From positions 62,001 to 126,000 of the forward strand of contig CAJTOI010000002.1 of NCBI GenBank assembly GCA_910577925.1: 64,000 bases of DNA, given 5' to 3'. Every line of letters begins with the position of its first letter. Position 1 is the first letter of the stretch. Source of the stretch: an uncultured Roseburia sp. Its GTDB lineage: Bacteria > Bacillota > Clostridia > Lachnospirales > Lachnospiraceae. A program made the position numbers and the translations under genes. The notes beneath the pieces were generated by a model. The model did no database searches and was not told the origin of the DNA. It was given only the letters and a program-made list of their open reading frames with translations. This document shows positions 50,341-59,824 of this stretch, in pieces.

Positions 50341-51933
50341 TCAATCCTCAAACACCAAATCACCCACACTAAGCTGCTTTGGATTGTAAACCCACTCATA
50401 ATTATCGCCGTCGGGATATGCCGAAAATACGCAATCTTCAAAGCCTTCCATCAGCGCATATGCTCCATTGGAAATCCTGATATTCCCAATCTGCAAAATA
50501 TTCGCGGTATAAATTCTCTGTGCGCTAAAAGATTTAAAATAAGCGTTCAGGTCAATCACATTCACCTTGTCCCCATCCAGCGCCATAAACCGTTCAGACA
50601 TCTTCTCTTCCGATACATAAGATACCATTCCCGAAGAAAATTTCGAATACAAAATCACACTAAAAACCGTCAGATATACCCACAAATATTGATATTCCGT
50701 CTCTTTTGCATCCTTCAATGCCAAAAGCAGCGGCGAGAGCACCGGAAGGATCAAAACAAACGCATTCCAGTTATTCTGCCATGCATTACACAGATATACT
50801 GTCAAAAAAACGAACAAAATCAGTCCTGTCTGTGTCCACACAAGCCTCATCTTTGCTCTGCCCTCCATCGGTGAGAAAAACAGCAGGAACAACATCACAA
50901 TCCACAGGTAGATAATTCCTCTCTCAAACAGCGCAAGCGGAACCGTCTTAAAAAAGTTATTGATTCTCTCTCCGGAAATCTTCCTGCCATCCTTCGAAAG
51001 TTTAATTAGCTTCTGCCATCCCGCCTCTCCCGTCACTCCAAAGCTTCCGTCTCTAATTGCCGTATACTCCGCCCCGTCAATCCCGTATTTCTCCTGATAA
51101 TCCGCATTATAATCCCCCATGCCATATCCGTACATACGAACTGCCGCAGAGCGATACCGGGCAGCGTTTTCCTGTCCGACAAACCGATATACGCCGTAAT
51201 CAGCCGCCTGCAACAGCGCGACAGCTGCAAAAATACAAAGCCCCGTCACCGCAAGCGGCCGCAGCATCTCATTTTCCTTTTGTTTTTTTATCCACAAAAG
51301 AAATTCGTCGCTGCCGCAAACCGCGTAATATACTCCCAGACCCGCAAACCCGATAACGACGGTGAGCAGAAATACGGAAAACTGAACCATACTGCACAAA
51401 ACCGCCAGACACACCACGATGGCTTTTCGTCCTCTCCGCCTGATCGCTCCGCTCTCCGCCGCATCCGCCAGCACGACCAGCATTGCGCACCCAAGCACAG
51501 AAGCCGTCTTCATGCAACCCGGGAGAATATAACATTCATACCCCACAAAAGAAGCCAGCACGACTGTGACTGTCAGACCGATTTTATTTCCCGTACGTCT
51601 GAGTATCACATAACATATGACAGACAATGCCGCGATCACACATGCACTCAGATACGCAAAATACCAGTTCACAAACGGCAGAACGGCAAAAAGCCCTCTT
51701 AATATCCAGCCGATCAGTACATGACTGTACAGAATGTTGCCTGTTTTCGTGCCGGATACTCCACAAAGCGCCGCCTGCATCATCTCATCCAGCGGACACT
51801 CATATACCGCATAAAAGAACAAATGCAGCAATAGATAAATTCCGTAATTAATTCCTACGGAATAAATTACATTCTTTTTTTGTTGACTGTTCCATTTCAT
51901 TTCTATTTCCTGCTCTTTCCGCTGCATATCCAT
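50341..51933 (-). CDS. Polytopic membrane protein, GT-C/GtrII-like
   Basis: 530 residues with 10-12 hydrophobic helices in the first 400, then a C-terminal extracytoplasmic tail of about 90 residues ending VGDLVFED. The N-terminal region CPLDEMMQAALCG (acidic residues after helix 1), GWILRGLFAVLPFVNWYFAY and FVGYECYILPGCMKTASVLG aligns by eye with the same region of the 718-residue protein encoded 5 kb upstream, so the two are paralogues. An acidic first loop fits polyprenyl-linked glycosyltransferases. The ATG overlaps the preceding stop as TGATG; an alternative ATG at 51900 has a better ribosome binding site (AGGAAATAGAA). Confidence 0.75.
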   Translation of the reverse strand: MDMQRKEQEIEMKWNSQQKKNVIYSVGINYGIYLLLHLFFYAVYECPLDEMMQAALCGVSGTKTGNILYSHVLIGWILRGLFAVLPFVNWYFAYLSACVIAALSVICYVILRRTGNKIGLTVTVVLASFVGYECYILPGCMKTASVLGCAMLVVLADAAESGAIRRRGRKAIVVCLAVLCSMVQFSVFLLTVVIGFAGLGVYYAVCGSDEFLLWIKKQKENEMLRPLAVTGLCIFAAVALLQAADYGVYRFVGQENAARYRSAAVRMYGYGMGDYNADYQEKYGIDGAEYTAIRDGSFGVTGEAGWQKLIKLSKDGRKISGERINNFFKTVPLALFERGIIYLWIVMLFLLFFSPMEGRAKMRLVWTQTGLILFVFLTVYLCNAWQNNWNAFVLILPVLSPLLLALKDAKETEYQYLWVYLTVFSVILYSKFSSGMVSYVSEEKMSERFMALDGDKVNVIDLNAYFKSFSAQRIYTANILQIGNIRISNGAYALMEGFEDCVFSAYPDGDNYEWVYNPKQLSVGDLVFED

Positions 51934-54398
51934 CAGTTACCGGCCAAATCTTCAAAAAAAGAAAATTGGTAGCCGTTTTTCTCTGCATAGGCACACAGCT
52001 TCTCTATCTTTTCTTTTATAGTATCATCCACTGCCCACTCATGCGTAAACACAACAAGGTCGTTTAATTGATTATTCCATGCATCTGTTTGAAATTCTTT
52101 TATCTTCTTATCTACATTTTCTATATACTCGATTCTCAAATCCGTTGCTATAAAACGCAGTCCGTTTTCTTCATCTGTATATTCGTCATGGCAATAAATA
52201 TAAGCGCTTTCCGTTTCATCTAAATAATAACTCCTTCGGCTGTCATCTGCACAGAACAGCCCTGTCACAGGCAGCTGTTTATCTGACATTATATCCAGCA
52301 CTTCGGAATAACTTGCCCGATAGCCGTGTAACCTGATTACATTTGTACCTCCTCCCACAACTTTTTTGAGACAAGTTACTGTTTTACTATAGTCCTCCAG
52401 AATATCGGAATTGCCGTCCGCTCCATACATGGTTTCCGGATCGAAAGAGTGAAATCCAAACCTCAGCCAGTCCATATTTTGCTTAAATTCACTCTGAAAT
52501 TTCATCGTACAGTCATCAAGACAAAAGCCCTCGTCCTGATAATATACATAACATGAAACATTTACTCCATATTTATCATGCAGTTCCTTCAGCCATCCCA
52601 GCAGCTCATTTTCAAAAATACTGTCATATACCTCTTCATTCTCCGTCAGATCCCGAAATACCTCTATCACATCGTCAAAAGATAAATGAAATACTCCAGT
52701 CTGTGCCTCCGCTTGTTCTTTCGCATAAATTTTCTTTCTCTCAAGGCTTTTACTCCCCTCACCCGCCTGTGTCGTCACACCAATACCGTTTCCCCAGAGT
52801 ACCACGGCAACAATAATTCCCGCCGTAGCGCACCAGACAGTCCGTTTCGAACAAATTTTTCTCAACTTTTCGGGAAGCATAACATCCGCAATAAATTGCC
52901 ATTCCTCTGTGGTAACCAAAAAACATAACGGTAACGCCGCAGCCAGTATCCCCACAAACACTATTTTCACTGCCGCAGACCATAGCGTATTCGTCTGCGC
53001 ATGAGATGTCACCGCATACAAAGTCAGCATGGATGCCGCGGCAAAAGAAAAATATTTCAGAACGGTCATCACATAATACCTACACGGAACTTTATACACC
53101 AGCTTTCCTATTATATAGAAACGCGAAAAAAGATAAATCAGCGAAGTAATAAAAGTTCCAATCAGCACGCCGTCAATGCCCATTTTCTGTACCAGCAAAG
53201 CCGATACCGTTATATTCAAAAACGCAGAAACAATAATAATCGGACGGTCATAATGATATAACCTGTATATCGTAAAAATCTGTGTAGGAAGCTGAAGAAC
53301 AATGGTAAGCATCAGATTAACGGATAACCAGAATACCGTTACATCCTCTAAAAGATATTGCTTTCCAAAAAAAATCCGGACAAAGGGCTGAATCAGAAAC
53401 ATAACGCAAAGCATACAGAATATGCCGATAAACACATTTACAAGCAAATAAGCATCCGTCATTTTCCTTTGCTCTTCTGTCTCCTTTGTCTCACTGATAA
53501 AATTCCCATATGTCCCCTGTACGGACGATAATATCTGCGCCACAACATTACAAACCTGCTGTGTAACCATTGTATAATTGGAAAGACATCCTGCCAGAAC
53601 AGAGCCTCTGAAAACAGATATAATAAGATTATCCGTACTGTTATAAATATAGCCCCCTATTTTTGCGATAAACAGATCTTTTACATACGTCAACACCTGA
53701 CTCTTATATGTCTTATATATCTCTTCCTTTACAGGCTTTTTTAAATTGGGATATAACCGGCTGCAACTGACGGTGATTATCGTATTGGATATCAGATTCC
53801 GGGCGGTTACTGTCAGCAGATACCATGCATAGCCCGGCACAAAAAGCAGAATCAGAATCTGGCATACCGACGCAGCCAGAGAAACCATCGTATCGATTAT
53901 CATGACAACATAAGATTTCTGATCCGCCAACAGCAACGTCCTTTTATACGCCAGATAATATGTAAAAACCGTTCCTGCTAGGCTAATAAAAAAATAGCAT
54001 CTTAATTCCCACATACCGCAATCCGCGTCCGGTATCAAAACAGAAAGGAAAAATGACGCCCCGATGCCAAACAGCGCCACCACCGCACCTATCACCTGAT
54101 AAATACGTTTGTACAAATACATCAGAGCTGTGATCGCATCATTATCCTGTTCCGCCAGCGGTCGGTACAAAAACGCCGTAACCGCCACACTGATTCCCAG
54201 ATCCGCCATATTCAGCATCTGTAAAATATTGGAAAAGACAGCTTCATAGCCCAGATAATTTTTTCCCAGATATCTGACGAACATGCTTCTTACAAGAAAC
54301 CCCGCCAATATCTGTAAAATCTGGCCAACCAACGCTACTCCAGAATTTAAATATACATTTTTTGCCCTTGAATTTCCGTGCCTCTGTTGCTCCCCCAT
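51933..54398 (-). CDS. Wzx-type polysaccharide flippase fused to a deacetylase-like domain
   Basis: 821 residues. Residues 1 to about 500 are an oligosaccharide flippase of the MOP superfamily: NVYLNSGVALVGQILQILAG at the start, FVRYLGKNYLGYEAVFSNIL, and GGYIYNSTDNLIISVFRGS in the middle, about 12-14 helices. A further helix (TVWCATAGIIVAVVLWGNG) and a charged linker lead to a C-terminal domain of about 250 residues with VFHLSFDDVIEVFRDL, RFGFHSFDPETMYG, VIRLHGYRASY and VVFTHEWAVDD. The order Asp-Asp, His, Arg-x-x-x-Tyr, His follows the NodB polysaccharide deacetylase motifs, although the usual second metal His is not evident. One protein could thus export the lipid-linked unit and trim it outside. 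ATG 54398 overlaps the radical SAM stop; a GTG 3 bases earlier is possible. Confidence 0.82.
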   Translation of the reverse strand: MGEQQRHGNSRAKNVYLNSGVALVGQILQILAGFLVRSMFVRYLGKNYLGYEAVFSNILQMLNMADLGISVAVTAFLYRPLAEQDNDAITALMYLYKRIYQVIGAVVALFGIGASFFLSVLIPDADCGMWELRCYFFISLAGTVFTYYLAYKRTLLLADQKSYVVMIIDTMVSLAASVCQILILLFVPGYAWYLLTVTARNLISNTIITVSCSRLYPNLKKPVKEEIYKTYKSQVLTYVKDLFIAKIGGYIYNSTDNLIISVFRGSVLAGCLSNYTMVTQQVCNVVAQILSSVQGTYGNFISETKETEEQRKMTDAYLLVNVFIGIFCMLCVMFLIQPFVRIFFGKQYLLEDVTVFWLSVNLMLTIVLQLPTQIFTIYRLYHYDRPIIIVSAFLNITVSALLVQKMGIDGVLIGTFITSLIYLFSRFYIIGKLVYKVPCRYYVMTVLKYFSFAAASMLTLYAVTSHAQTNTLWSAAVKIVFVGILAAALPLCFLVTTEEWQFIADVMLPEKLRKICSKRTVWCATAGIIVAVVLWGNGIGVTTQAGEGSKSLERKKIYAKEQAEAQTGVFHLSFDDVIEVFRDLTENEEVYDSIFENELLGWLKELHDKYGVNVSCYVYYQDEGFCLDDCTMKFQSEFKQNMDWLRFGFHSFDPETMYGADGNSDILEDYSKTVTCLKKVVGGGTNVIRLHGYRASYSEVLDIMSDKQLPVTGLFCADDSRRSYYLDETESAYIYCHDEYTDEENGLRFIATDLRIEYIENVDKKIKEFQTDAWNNQLNDLVVFTHEWAVDDTIKEKIEKLCAYAEKNGYQFSFFEDLAGN

Positions 54399-55483
54399 CA
54401 CTTTATCCTTAATATATCTTTTACTTTCTGTTTCCCGTTAAAAGAGCGGATATCCGCTTTTTTCTTCTGCTGCAGCGTATACTCTTCATTTGCATCTTTT
54501 AAACGGCATCGCATAAACCGCTCCATCGGTTCGCTCAACCATGCGGTTCCATCCGGCAACACACGGTTTCTCTGATCTGCATAATCAGGAGTATCAAGCT
54601 CCGGAATCAGACCAAATCCAAGAAATGCATGGCCGTTATAGCAATGACCCTCGGGGCAATTATGCCCCACCGGGCACAGATGAATGGGAGCCTCCGTATT
54701 TTTATACAAATTTCCCAATTTTTTTCCTTTATAACACTGACGATAATCTCCCGTCTGCAAATTTACCGTAAATCCCCACTCGCCGGCATAGCAAAACTCC
54801 CTGCGCGGCACCTCAAAAATAGACTCTTTAAACCGAAACAATTCGGAATCGAATGCGTCCCATGTCTTTACAAAGTCCTCTCTTGGCAACTTCGACAGAA
54901 ACGGGTAGCCCTTATACCGCTCATCCCGCGCTACCGTCACATGCGGCAATACTCCGAGATTTTTCATACAGACCGCCTTTATCTCCGGGATATACGGAAT
55001 ATATCCATCATCCGGCGTAATTTCAACCGTAAAAGATATTCCTGCCTCCCGAATCATTTTTATATTTGTAAAATACACTTCAAGTTTACCCAGCTTCTTT
55101 AATTCAAGATAGTGGAACGAGAGCTTAAAAAAAAGGCGTTTTCTGTACTCCTCCGGAAAAGAACAGCATTCCCGGAACCGCTCCGTCAGCGTCCCGTTCG
55201 TCACAAGCATCACATAATGCCCGTCTGCCAAAATATCCCGCAAAATGGAGATGATTTCTTTGGGGATCAGAGTTTCCCCCGCCGCACAGATATTTACCAT
55301 GCAGACTCCTCCCAGCCGTTCCTGTGACAGCGCTTTTCCTATTCTGTCTGCGCACAGGCTTAAATCTACCTTTTTTACTTTCCTTTCGGCATTCTGTGTA
55401 ATATAGCAATATTCACACTCCATATTACAGGCAGTCGTTGGAAGGAAACACTCTATAAAGCGTTTCATTTTCACTGTCTTCAT
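54398..55483 (-). CDS. Radical SAM enzyme with extra Cys-rich C-terminus
   Basis: 361 residues. The cluster motif is TTACNMECEYCYIT (CxxxCxxC, near 14-24), followed by NICAAGETLIPKEII and VMLVTNGTLTE, a standard radical SAM barrel. The C-terminal part has several Cys: REFCYAGEWGFTVNLQTGDY, RQCYKGKKLGNLY and LCPVGHNCPEGHCYNGHAFL, suggesting a SPASM/twitch-like auxiliary iron-sulfur domain. Such enzymes in polysaccharide operons may modify sugars or epimerise them; no substrate can be named. The ATG at 55483 has AAGGAG upstream. Confidence 0.85.
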   Translation of the reverse strand: MKTVKMKRFIECFLPTTACNMECEYCYITQNAERKVKKVDLSLCADRIGKALSQERLGGVCMVNICAAGETLIPKEIISILRDILADGHYVMLVTNGTLTERFRECCSFPEEYRKRLFFKLSFHYLELKKLGKLEVYFTNIKMIREAGISFTVEITPDDGYIPYIPEIKAVCMKNLGVLPHVTVARDERYKGYPFLSKLPREDFVKTWDAFDSELFRFKESIFEVPRREFCYAGEWGFTVNLQTGDYRQCYKGKKLGNLYKNTEAPIHLCPVGHNCPEGHCYNGHAFLGFGLIPELDTPDYADQRNRVLPDGTAWLSEPMERFMRCRLKDANEEYTLQQKKKADIRSFNGKQKVKDILRIK

Positions 55484-55502
55484 TGGCAAATCTCCTTATT
55501 TC

Positions 55503-56591
55503 TTATAGGGCCCGCCTTATGGCATTTCTGATTTCTTCATAATACGGTTCATATGTTCTGTTGTCATAATGCGTTTTTTCACATTCCGATAACTGTTCTA
55601 TCATGTCCGCCAACATGCTATCCTGCTCCAATAACTTTATATAATCCGTCTGCTGCAACCACTCATATCCCCCGCTTACCTTTTTGCTGGTATTATCCAT
55701 GGCAATGCAGGGCGTTGCCGTAATCGCGGAAAAAATCATACCGTGCAGCCGATCGGTCAGTACCAAATCCGCCTCTGAAAATTGCTTCAATTTACGGATA
55801 ACTTCCTCTTCGCGCAATTGCTTTGGAACCATACGCTCCAGCACTGTCGATGTATACTCCGTCTCATATCCCTTTTCCTCAAGCAACGTCTGGTACAATT
55901 GTCTTTTTCTTTCATGCAGCGCTCTTTCTCTGTCATTTCTCAGACAGATCAACGCTTTTTTTCTTCCCGGTCGCCTGTCCCGACTGCCATAAGACATCCA
56001 TGTTACGATATCCGGGGTCAGGGCAAGCGTTGAAAACGTTTTTTCTCCGAAATCTTTTGCCAGAAAATACGACCTTTTATCCCGCAAAAATAAAGAAACG
56101 CTCTTGCAAGTCTCCGCCACAGATAAAAACTGTTCTTTTTCCTTTTTCCCATTCTCTGATTCTTCGAAGAAAAGTGTCTGCGGGAAAATAATAATCCTGT
56201 ATTCTGAAAACTCCTTTAATATGCGGAGCACATTTTCCTCTTCCTTGGGCCACAGCGTTCCCAAAAAACCGCCTCCCGGCAAAAGTATCACATCCTCCTG
56301 ATCTGTCAGCGTTTTTATTTTCTCCAGACAATACTTACATTCGTTGAAAGTAAATTCATATATCTCCTGTTCGGGAAAATATATCTGAACAAACTTTTTC
56401 ATAGCGAGAACAATCGCGTGATCTCCTAAATTGCCATGCTCCGGTGTGTCTAACAGCAAAACTCTTTTACGCGCCATGCTCTCCCGGAGTTTTTGATAAT
56501 CCTGTGATTTTATTAATTTTCGGGACAAGTAAATTTGCTGAATTTTTCTCCCCAGCAAATTCCAGATAAAGATTTTCAGTGTATTTTTCAT
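55503..56591 (-). CDS. Polysaccharide pyruvyl transferase family protein
   Basis: 362 residues of the PF04230 family, which adds pyruvate ketals from phosphoenolpyruvate to sugars of exopolymers (CsaB, PssM-like). Recognised are LLDTPEHGNLGDHAIVLAMK, VILLPGGGFLGTLW, VSLFLRDKRSYFLAKDFG and ADLVLTDRLHGMIFSAITA with the conserved D-R-L-H-G. The chosen ATG (56591) has GGAGG 10 bases upstream. It implies a negatively charged, pyruvylated polymer. Confidence 0.9.
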   Translation of the reverse strand: MKNTLKIFIWNLLGRKIQQIYLSRKLIKSQDYQKLRESMARKRVLLLDTPEHGNLGDHAIVLAMKKFVQIYFPEQEIYEFTFNECKYCLEKIKTLTDQEDVILLPGGGFLGTLWPKEEENVLRILKEFSEYRIIIFPQTLFFEESENGKKEKEQFLSVAETCKSVSLFLRDKRSYFLAKDFGEKTFSTLALTPDIVTWMSYGSRDRRPGRKKALICLRNDRERALHERKRQLYQTLLEEKGYETEYTSTVLERMVPKQLREEEVIRKLKQFSEADLVLTDRLHGMIFSAITATPCIAMDNTSKKVSGGYEWLQQTDYIKLLEQDSMLADMIEQLSECEKTHYDNRTYEPYYEEIRNAIRRAL

Positions 56592-56617
56592 CCGGTACTT
56601 TCCTCCGTGTCCTGCTT

Positions 56618-58774
56618 TCATTCTGTTGGTCTGATACATTTATAATAAAAATCTCCGTCCTGTTCGATTAGCAGATTAATCAGGGTACTTCTGTTATAGA
56701 AATCCGGCAGTTCTATCTCTGCAGAAATTTTTGCAAAATACCCCTCATCCCCATAGTTTTTTGTCTCGTCGCATACCGTAAACGTATCGTACAGCTCGTA
56801 CTCTCCTGTCCGGGAGTCCACGATCTGAATATACGCCCTCTGCGAAAACCCTGTATTTCCTTCTGTATAAGCCGTACCGGAAATCGTCAGACTATTTTCG
56901 GATATACTGCATTCTATATTCCCTTTTATCTGCCGGGACATCTCGTTCCATTTGGGTAAATCCACCGTTTCTTTCAATGGGAGTGCACGGATACAGTAGA
57001 TTGTCTTTCCTAAATACTGTCTGACCGGCGCCAGCCTGGTCTCTGCGTCGCCGTGTTCTGTAAAATATCTATTCCATGACGCCTCATTTCCGTCTCCGTC
57101 CCACAGAGCAAAATACATTTCGTTACTGTCTACAATATTGGTAAATAACCGATCCATCTTCAGGAGATTCCAGATAAAATTCCCTCTTATCACATTCTTC
57201 GCAGCGCCTATTTCAGGCACATCCAACGCCTCATAAAAAACCTGAATATCTCCGCCCATCTCCCTGCAGTACCCCAATAAGTAGCAATGATTTGTGTCGG
57301 CAGCCGCCTCTTCATAAAACATTTGATTCTGCCGGATTGTCTGACTGTCCGGTGTCTGATAATCCCCATAATACCAAAAATATGTCCCGTCAAGCATCAA
57401 CAGCGTCAGAACACCAAACGCCATTCCCCGGCCTCCGACTCTTTCAGACAGCGAATATTCCTTTTCCGTAATGAGAACCAGAAAAACCGTAATCGCCATA
57501 AAAGTAACGCCAACATCGACTCTGTGCAGCAAATAGCGTGAATCCATATACAGATAATAATTGAGCAGAAAAAGCGTTCCTCCCGACAGTAAAACTGCCC
57601 GTATCGACTCTTTCCCCCGCACATTCCAGCAGAGCGGCGTAATCAACATGATTAAAAAATATACCGTGCACACATCTATTTTTAATAAGGCTTTGGGAAA
57701 TACCTTAAAAAAACCCGTCACTGTATGAATATCAAACACTTTTTTCAACAAAGGAACCAATGCGGAACCGATATCAAGCACTGACTGCCGCAGCAACGGT
57801 ATTGTTTTCTTCTCCGTCAGATAATCAGCCAGTAACGCCTCCGTTTTTTCGTCGTCACCCTCCCTCATTGCCTGGATAATCGCCCCCTTCTCCAGCGTCA
57901 TTACATCGCAGTCCCAGTTCCAGCTTGTAAAAAGATACAGGTCATTTTCAGAAATCCCAAGCGCCTCATATGTTTCTTTATTTTTTTCATAATCCGGCAC
58001 AGGGTAATCCTGCATCCCGCTCCGTATTTCATTATGAGCCCAGTACAATTTCCAGAAGTCTTTTTCCTCTCCTGTCATTCCCAGTAAAGAAAATTTGGGC
58101 GCCGTAAAGAAAATGCATGCCCCCAGTAAAAAAAAGCCTCCTCTTCTGACATATTCTTTCAACAGAATCTTTTTGTTTTTCCAAAACGTTTCCCATACGT
58201 TCCATCCAAGCAGAAGGCACCATACCCCAAATGCCATTCTGGCGCAGTCCATACGAATCATACAGGTCAGTATCCAAAGCCCTATTCCGAATATTTTCGG
58301 TTTCCATGAAATTTTATCTGACATCAAAACCAATACCGCAACAGCGCCTGTCATTCCTGCGACTTTGGTAAACTGAATCGCTACATAACCCTCATAAGAA
58401 AAAAAGAGAAGTAATAAATTTGCCAAAAGCATCCCTGCAAAATTGTCACTCCATTTCAAGATAACATATGTTAAAAGCGTCAGCGCCGCAAATATCCATA
58501 TATAAAATAAGACTGTGTACCACGGAATTCGGGGAAACAGCCGCAGCAAAAAAACGATCAGCCTTCCGTATAAAAAATTCATATACGTTATCTGATAATC
58601 GTAATCCGCTCCATATACCCCGTATACAATGTTAGACATCAGATAATCGTCAATCGAAAAAAAAGGGACAAAAAAAAGCAGCATACCGGACAGATACGCC
58701 AGATTCAGAAGAATCGACTTTGCCGCAATATTTTGTTTCCGCTTCTCAATCCAGCCTCTAACCCCATTTCTCAA
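56618..58774 (-). CDS. Large polytopic membrane protein, GtrII-like glycosyltransferase candidate
   Basis: 718 residues. About 11-12 helices fill residues 20-500, starting with LSGMLLFFVPFFSIDDYLMS (acidic pair in loop 1, as in GtrII/GT-C proteins), then LLRLFPRIPWYTVLFYIWIF and LLLLFFSYEGYVAIQFTKVA. An extracytoplasmic domain of about 200 residues follows, with VYCIRALPLKETVDLPKWNE-like strands (YCIRALPLKETVDLPKWNE) and a beta-rich end SRTGEYELYDTFTVCDE. The TTG at 58774 is the likely start: it overlaps the preceding TGA as TTGA and has GGAGGAAAGGG ahead. Paralogous to the 530-residue protein downstream. Likely moves a sugar from polyprenyl phosphate onto the polymer outside the cell. Confidence 0.75.
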   Translation of the reverse strand: MRNGVRGWIEKRKQNIAAKSILLNLAYLSGMLLFFVPFFSIDDYLMSNIVYGVYGADYDYQITYMNFLYGRLIVFLLRLFPRIPWYTVLFYIWIFAALTLLTYVILKWSDNFAGMLLANLLLLFFSYEGYVAIQFTKVAGMTGAVAVLVLMSDKISWKPKIFGIGLWILTCMIRMDCARMAFGVWCLLLGWNVWETFWKNKKILLKEYVRRGGFFLLGACIFFTAPKFSLLGMTGEEKDFWKLYWAHNEIRSGMQDYPVPDYEKNKETYEALGISENDLYLFTSWNWDCDVMTLEKGAIIQAMREGDDEKTEALLADYLTEKKTIPLLRQSVLDIGSALVPLLKKVFDIHTVTGFFKVFPKALLKIDVCTVYFLIMLITPLCWNVRGKESIRAVLLSGGTLFLLNYYLYMDSRYLLHRVDVGVTFMAITVFLVLITEKEYSLSERVGGRGMAFGVLTLLMLDGTYFWYYGDYQTPDSQTIRQNQMFYEEAAADTNHCYLLGYCREMGGDIQVFYEALDVPEIGAAKNVIRGNFIWNLLKMDRLFTNIVDSNEMYFALWDGDGNEASWNRYFTEHGDAETRLAPVRQYLGKTIYCIRALPLKETVDLPKWNEMSRQIKGNIECSISENSLTISGTAYTEGNTGFSQRAYIQIVDSRTGEYELYDTFTVCDETKNYGDEGYFAKISAEIELPDFYNRSTLINLLIEQDGDFYYKCIRPTE

Positions 58775-59793
58775 GCTCTTCCCTTTCCTCCGTTTCCATG
58801 CAGGCATTTCCATGTTTTTGTCCACAAAAAATAATATAGCGACCATACGAAATTTATCAGCCACGGCGCCCATCTGCAACCCGCATTCTTGATTCTCTCT
58901 TTCACTGGCACCGACAAACCCTGATATAATTGTCTCTGCAGCGACGTATACTCTTTCGCGATTCTGCGATAGGTCTTTTTTTCTTCAGGCATTTTGCACA
59001 GAGAATACATCGAGGAAAGTCGCTCTCCAAAAAGAGTAATCTGAGTTCTTGCAAAATCGTCCCTGTCAGTCGAATGAAAATACCGTATTCTCTCAATCCA
59101 TGCTTCAAACAAATCAAAATTCGCAATTTTCTTTTTCTGTGCCATAATGCTTCCTGGCCGCTGTACATAATAATATCCAACATAAGAGACGCCGCCGATT
59201 TTTACGCATTGGTCAACAAGTCTGTGAAGCACAAATTCATCCTCATTTATTTTTCCTTCCGGATATCTCAGATTTTCCCACAATTTTCTTCGATACAATT
59301 TGTTCCATGCGACAACATAAAATAACCCATATCCGGCCAATACCCGCTCCCAGTAATCCACCGGACCAATACATTCGTTCCGGATGATATTGGCCGGACG
59401 ACTGGCAATCTGTATGCCTTCCTCGTCTACATAACGCAAATTACAAATTGTCATATCCGCATCACAGGAACACATTGTCCGATACAACATTTCAAGCATT
59501 TCTGCTTCTATAAAATCGTCGCTATCCACGAAAGCCAACAGTTCCCCCATTGCAGCATCTATCCCGACGTTCCGCGCACTGCTTAAACCCCCGTTTTCCT
59601 TATGAATTACCCGAACACGCACATCTTTTCTGCCATAATCATCACAGATTGCCGCGCATCCGTCGGTGCTCCCGTCATCCACTAACAGAATTTCAAGATT
59701 CTGATAAGTCTGTCTTAAAATACTGTCCACGCATCTTCTCAAATACTTTTCAACATTATAAACAGGAACAATTACGCTTATCAGCTCTTTCAT
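58771..59793 (-). CDS. Family 2 glycosyltransferase
   Basis: 340 residues, GT-A fold: ISVIVPVYNVEKYLRRCVDS at the N-terminus, LLVDDGSTDGC, LSSARNVGIDAAMGELLAFV and VDSDDFIE (DxD-like metal site, near 92). The region after the barrel (VVAWNKLYRRKLWENLRYPE, EDEFVLHRL) is typical of transferases adding hexoses to surface polymers. There is no transmembrane segment apart from a hydrophobic stretch near the C-terminus (LINFVWSLYYFLW). AAGGAG precedes the ATG at 59793. Sugar donor and acceptor unknown. Confidence 0.9.
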   Translation of the reverse strand: MKELISVIVPVYNVEKYLRRCVDSILRQTYQNLEILLVDDGSTDGCAAICDDYGRKDVRVRVIHKENGGLSSARNVGIDAAMGELLAFVDSDDFIEAEMLEMLYRTMCSCDADMTICNLRYVDEEGIQIASRPANIIRNECIGPVDYWERVLAGYGLFYVVAWNKLYRRKLWENLRYPEGKINEDEFVLHRLVDQCVKIGGVSYVGYYYVQRPGSIMAQKKKIANFDLFEAWIERIRYFHSTDRDDFARTQITLFGERLSSMYSLCKMPEEKKTYRRIAKEYTSLQRQLYQGLSVPVKERIKNAGCRWAPWLINFVWSLYYFLWTKTWKCLHGNGGKGRA

Positions 59794-59824
59794 TCCACTT
59801 CTCCTTATTTTCATTTCATAACCG

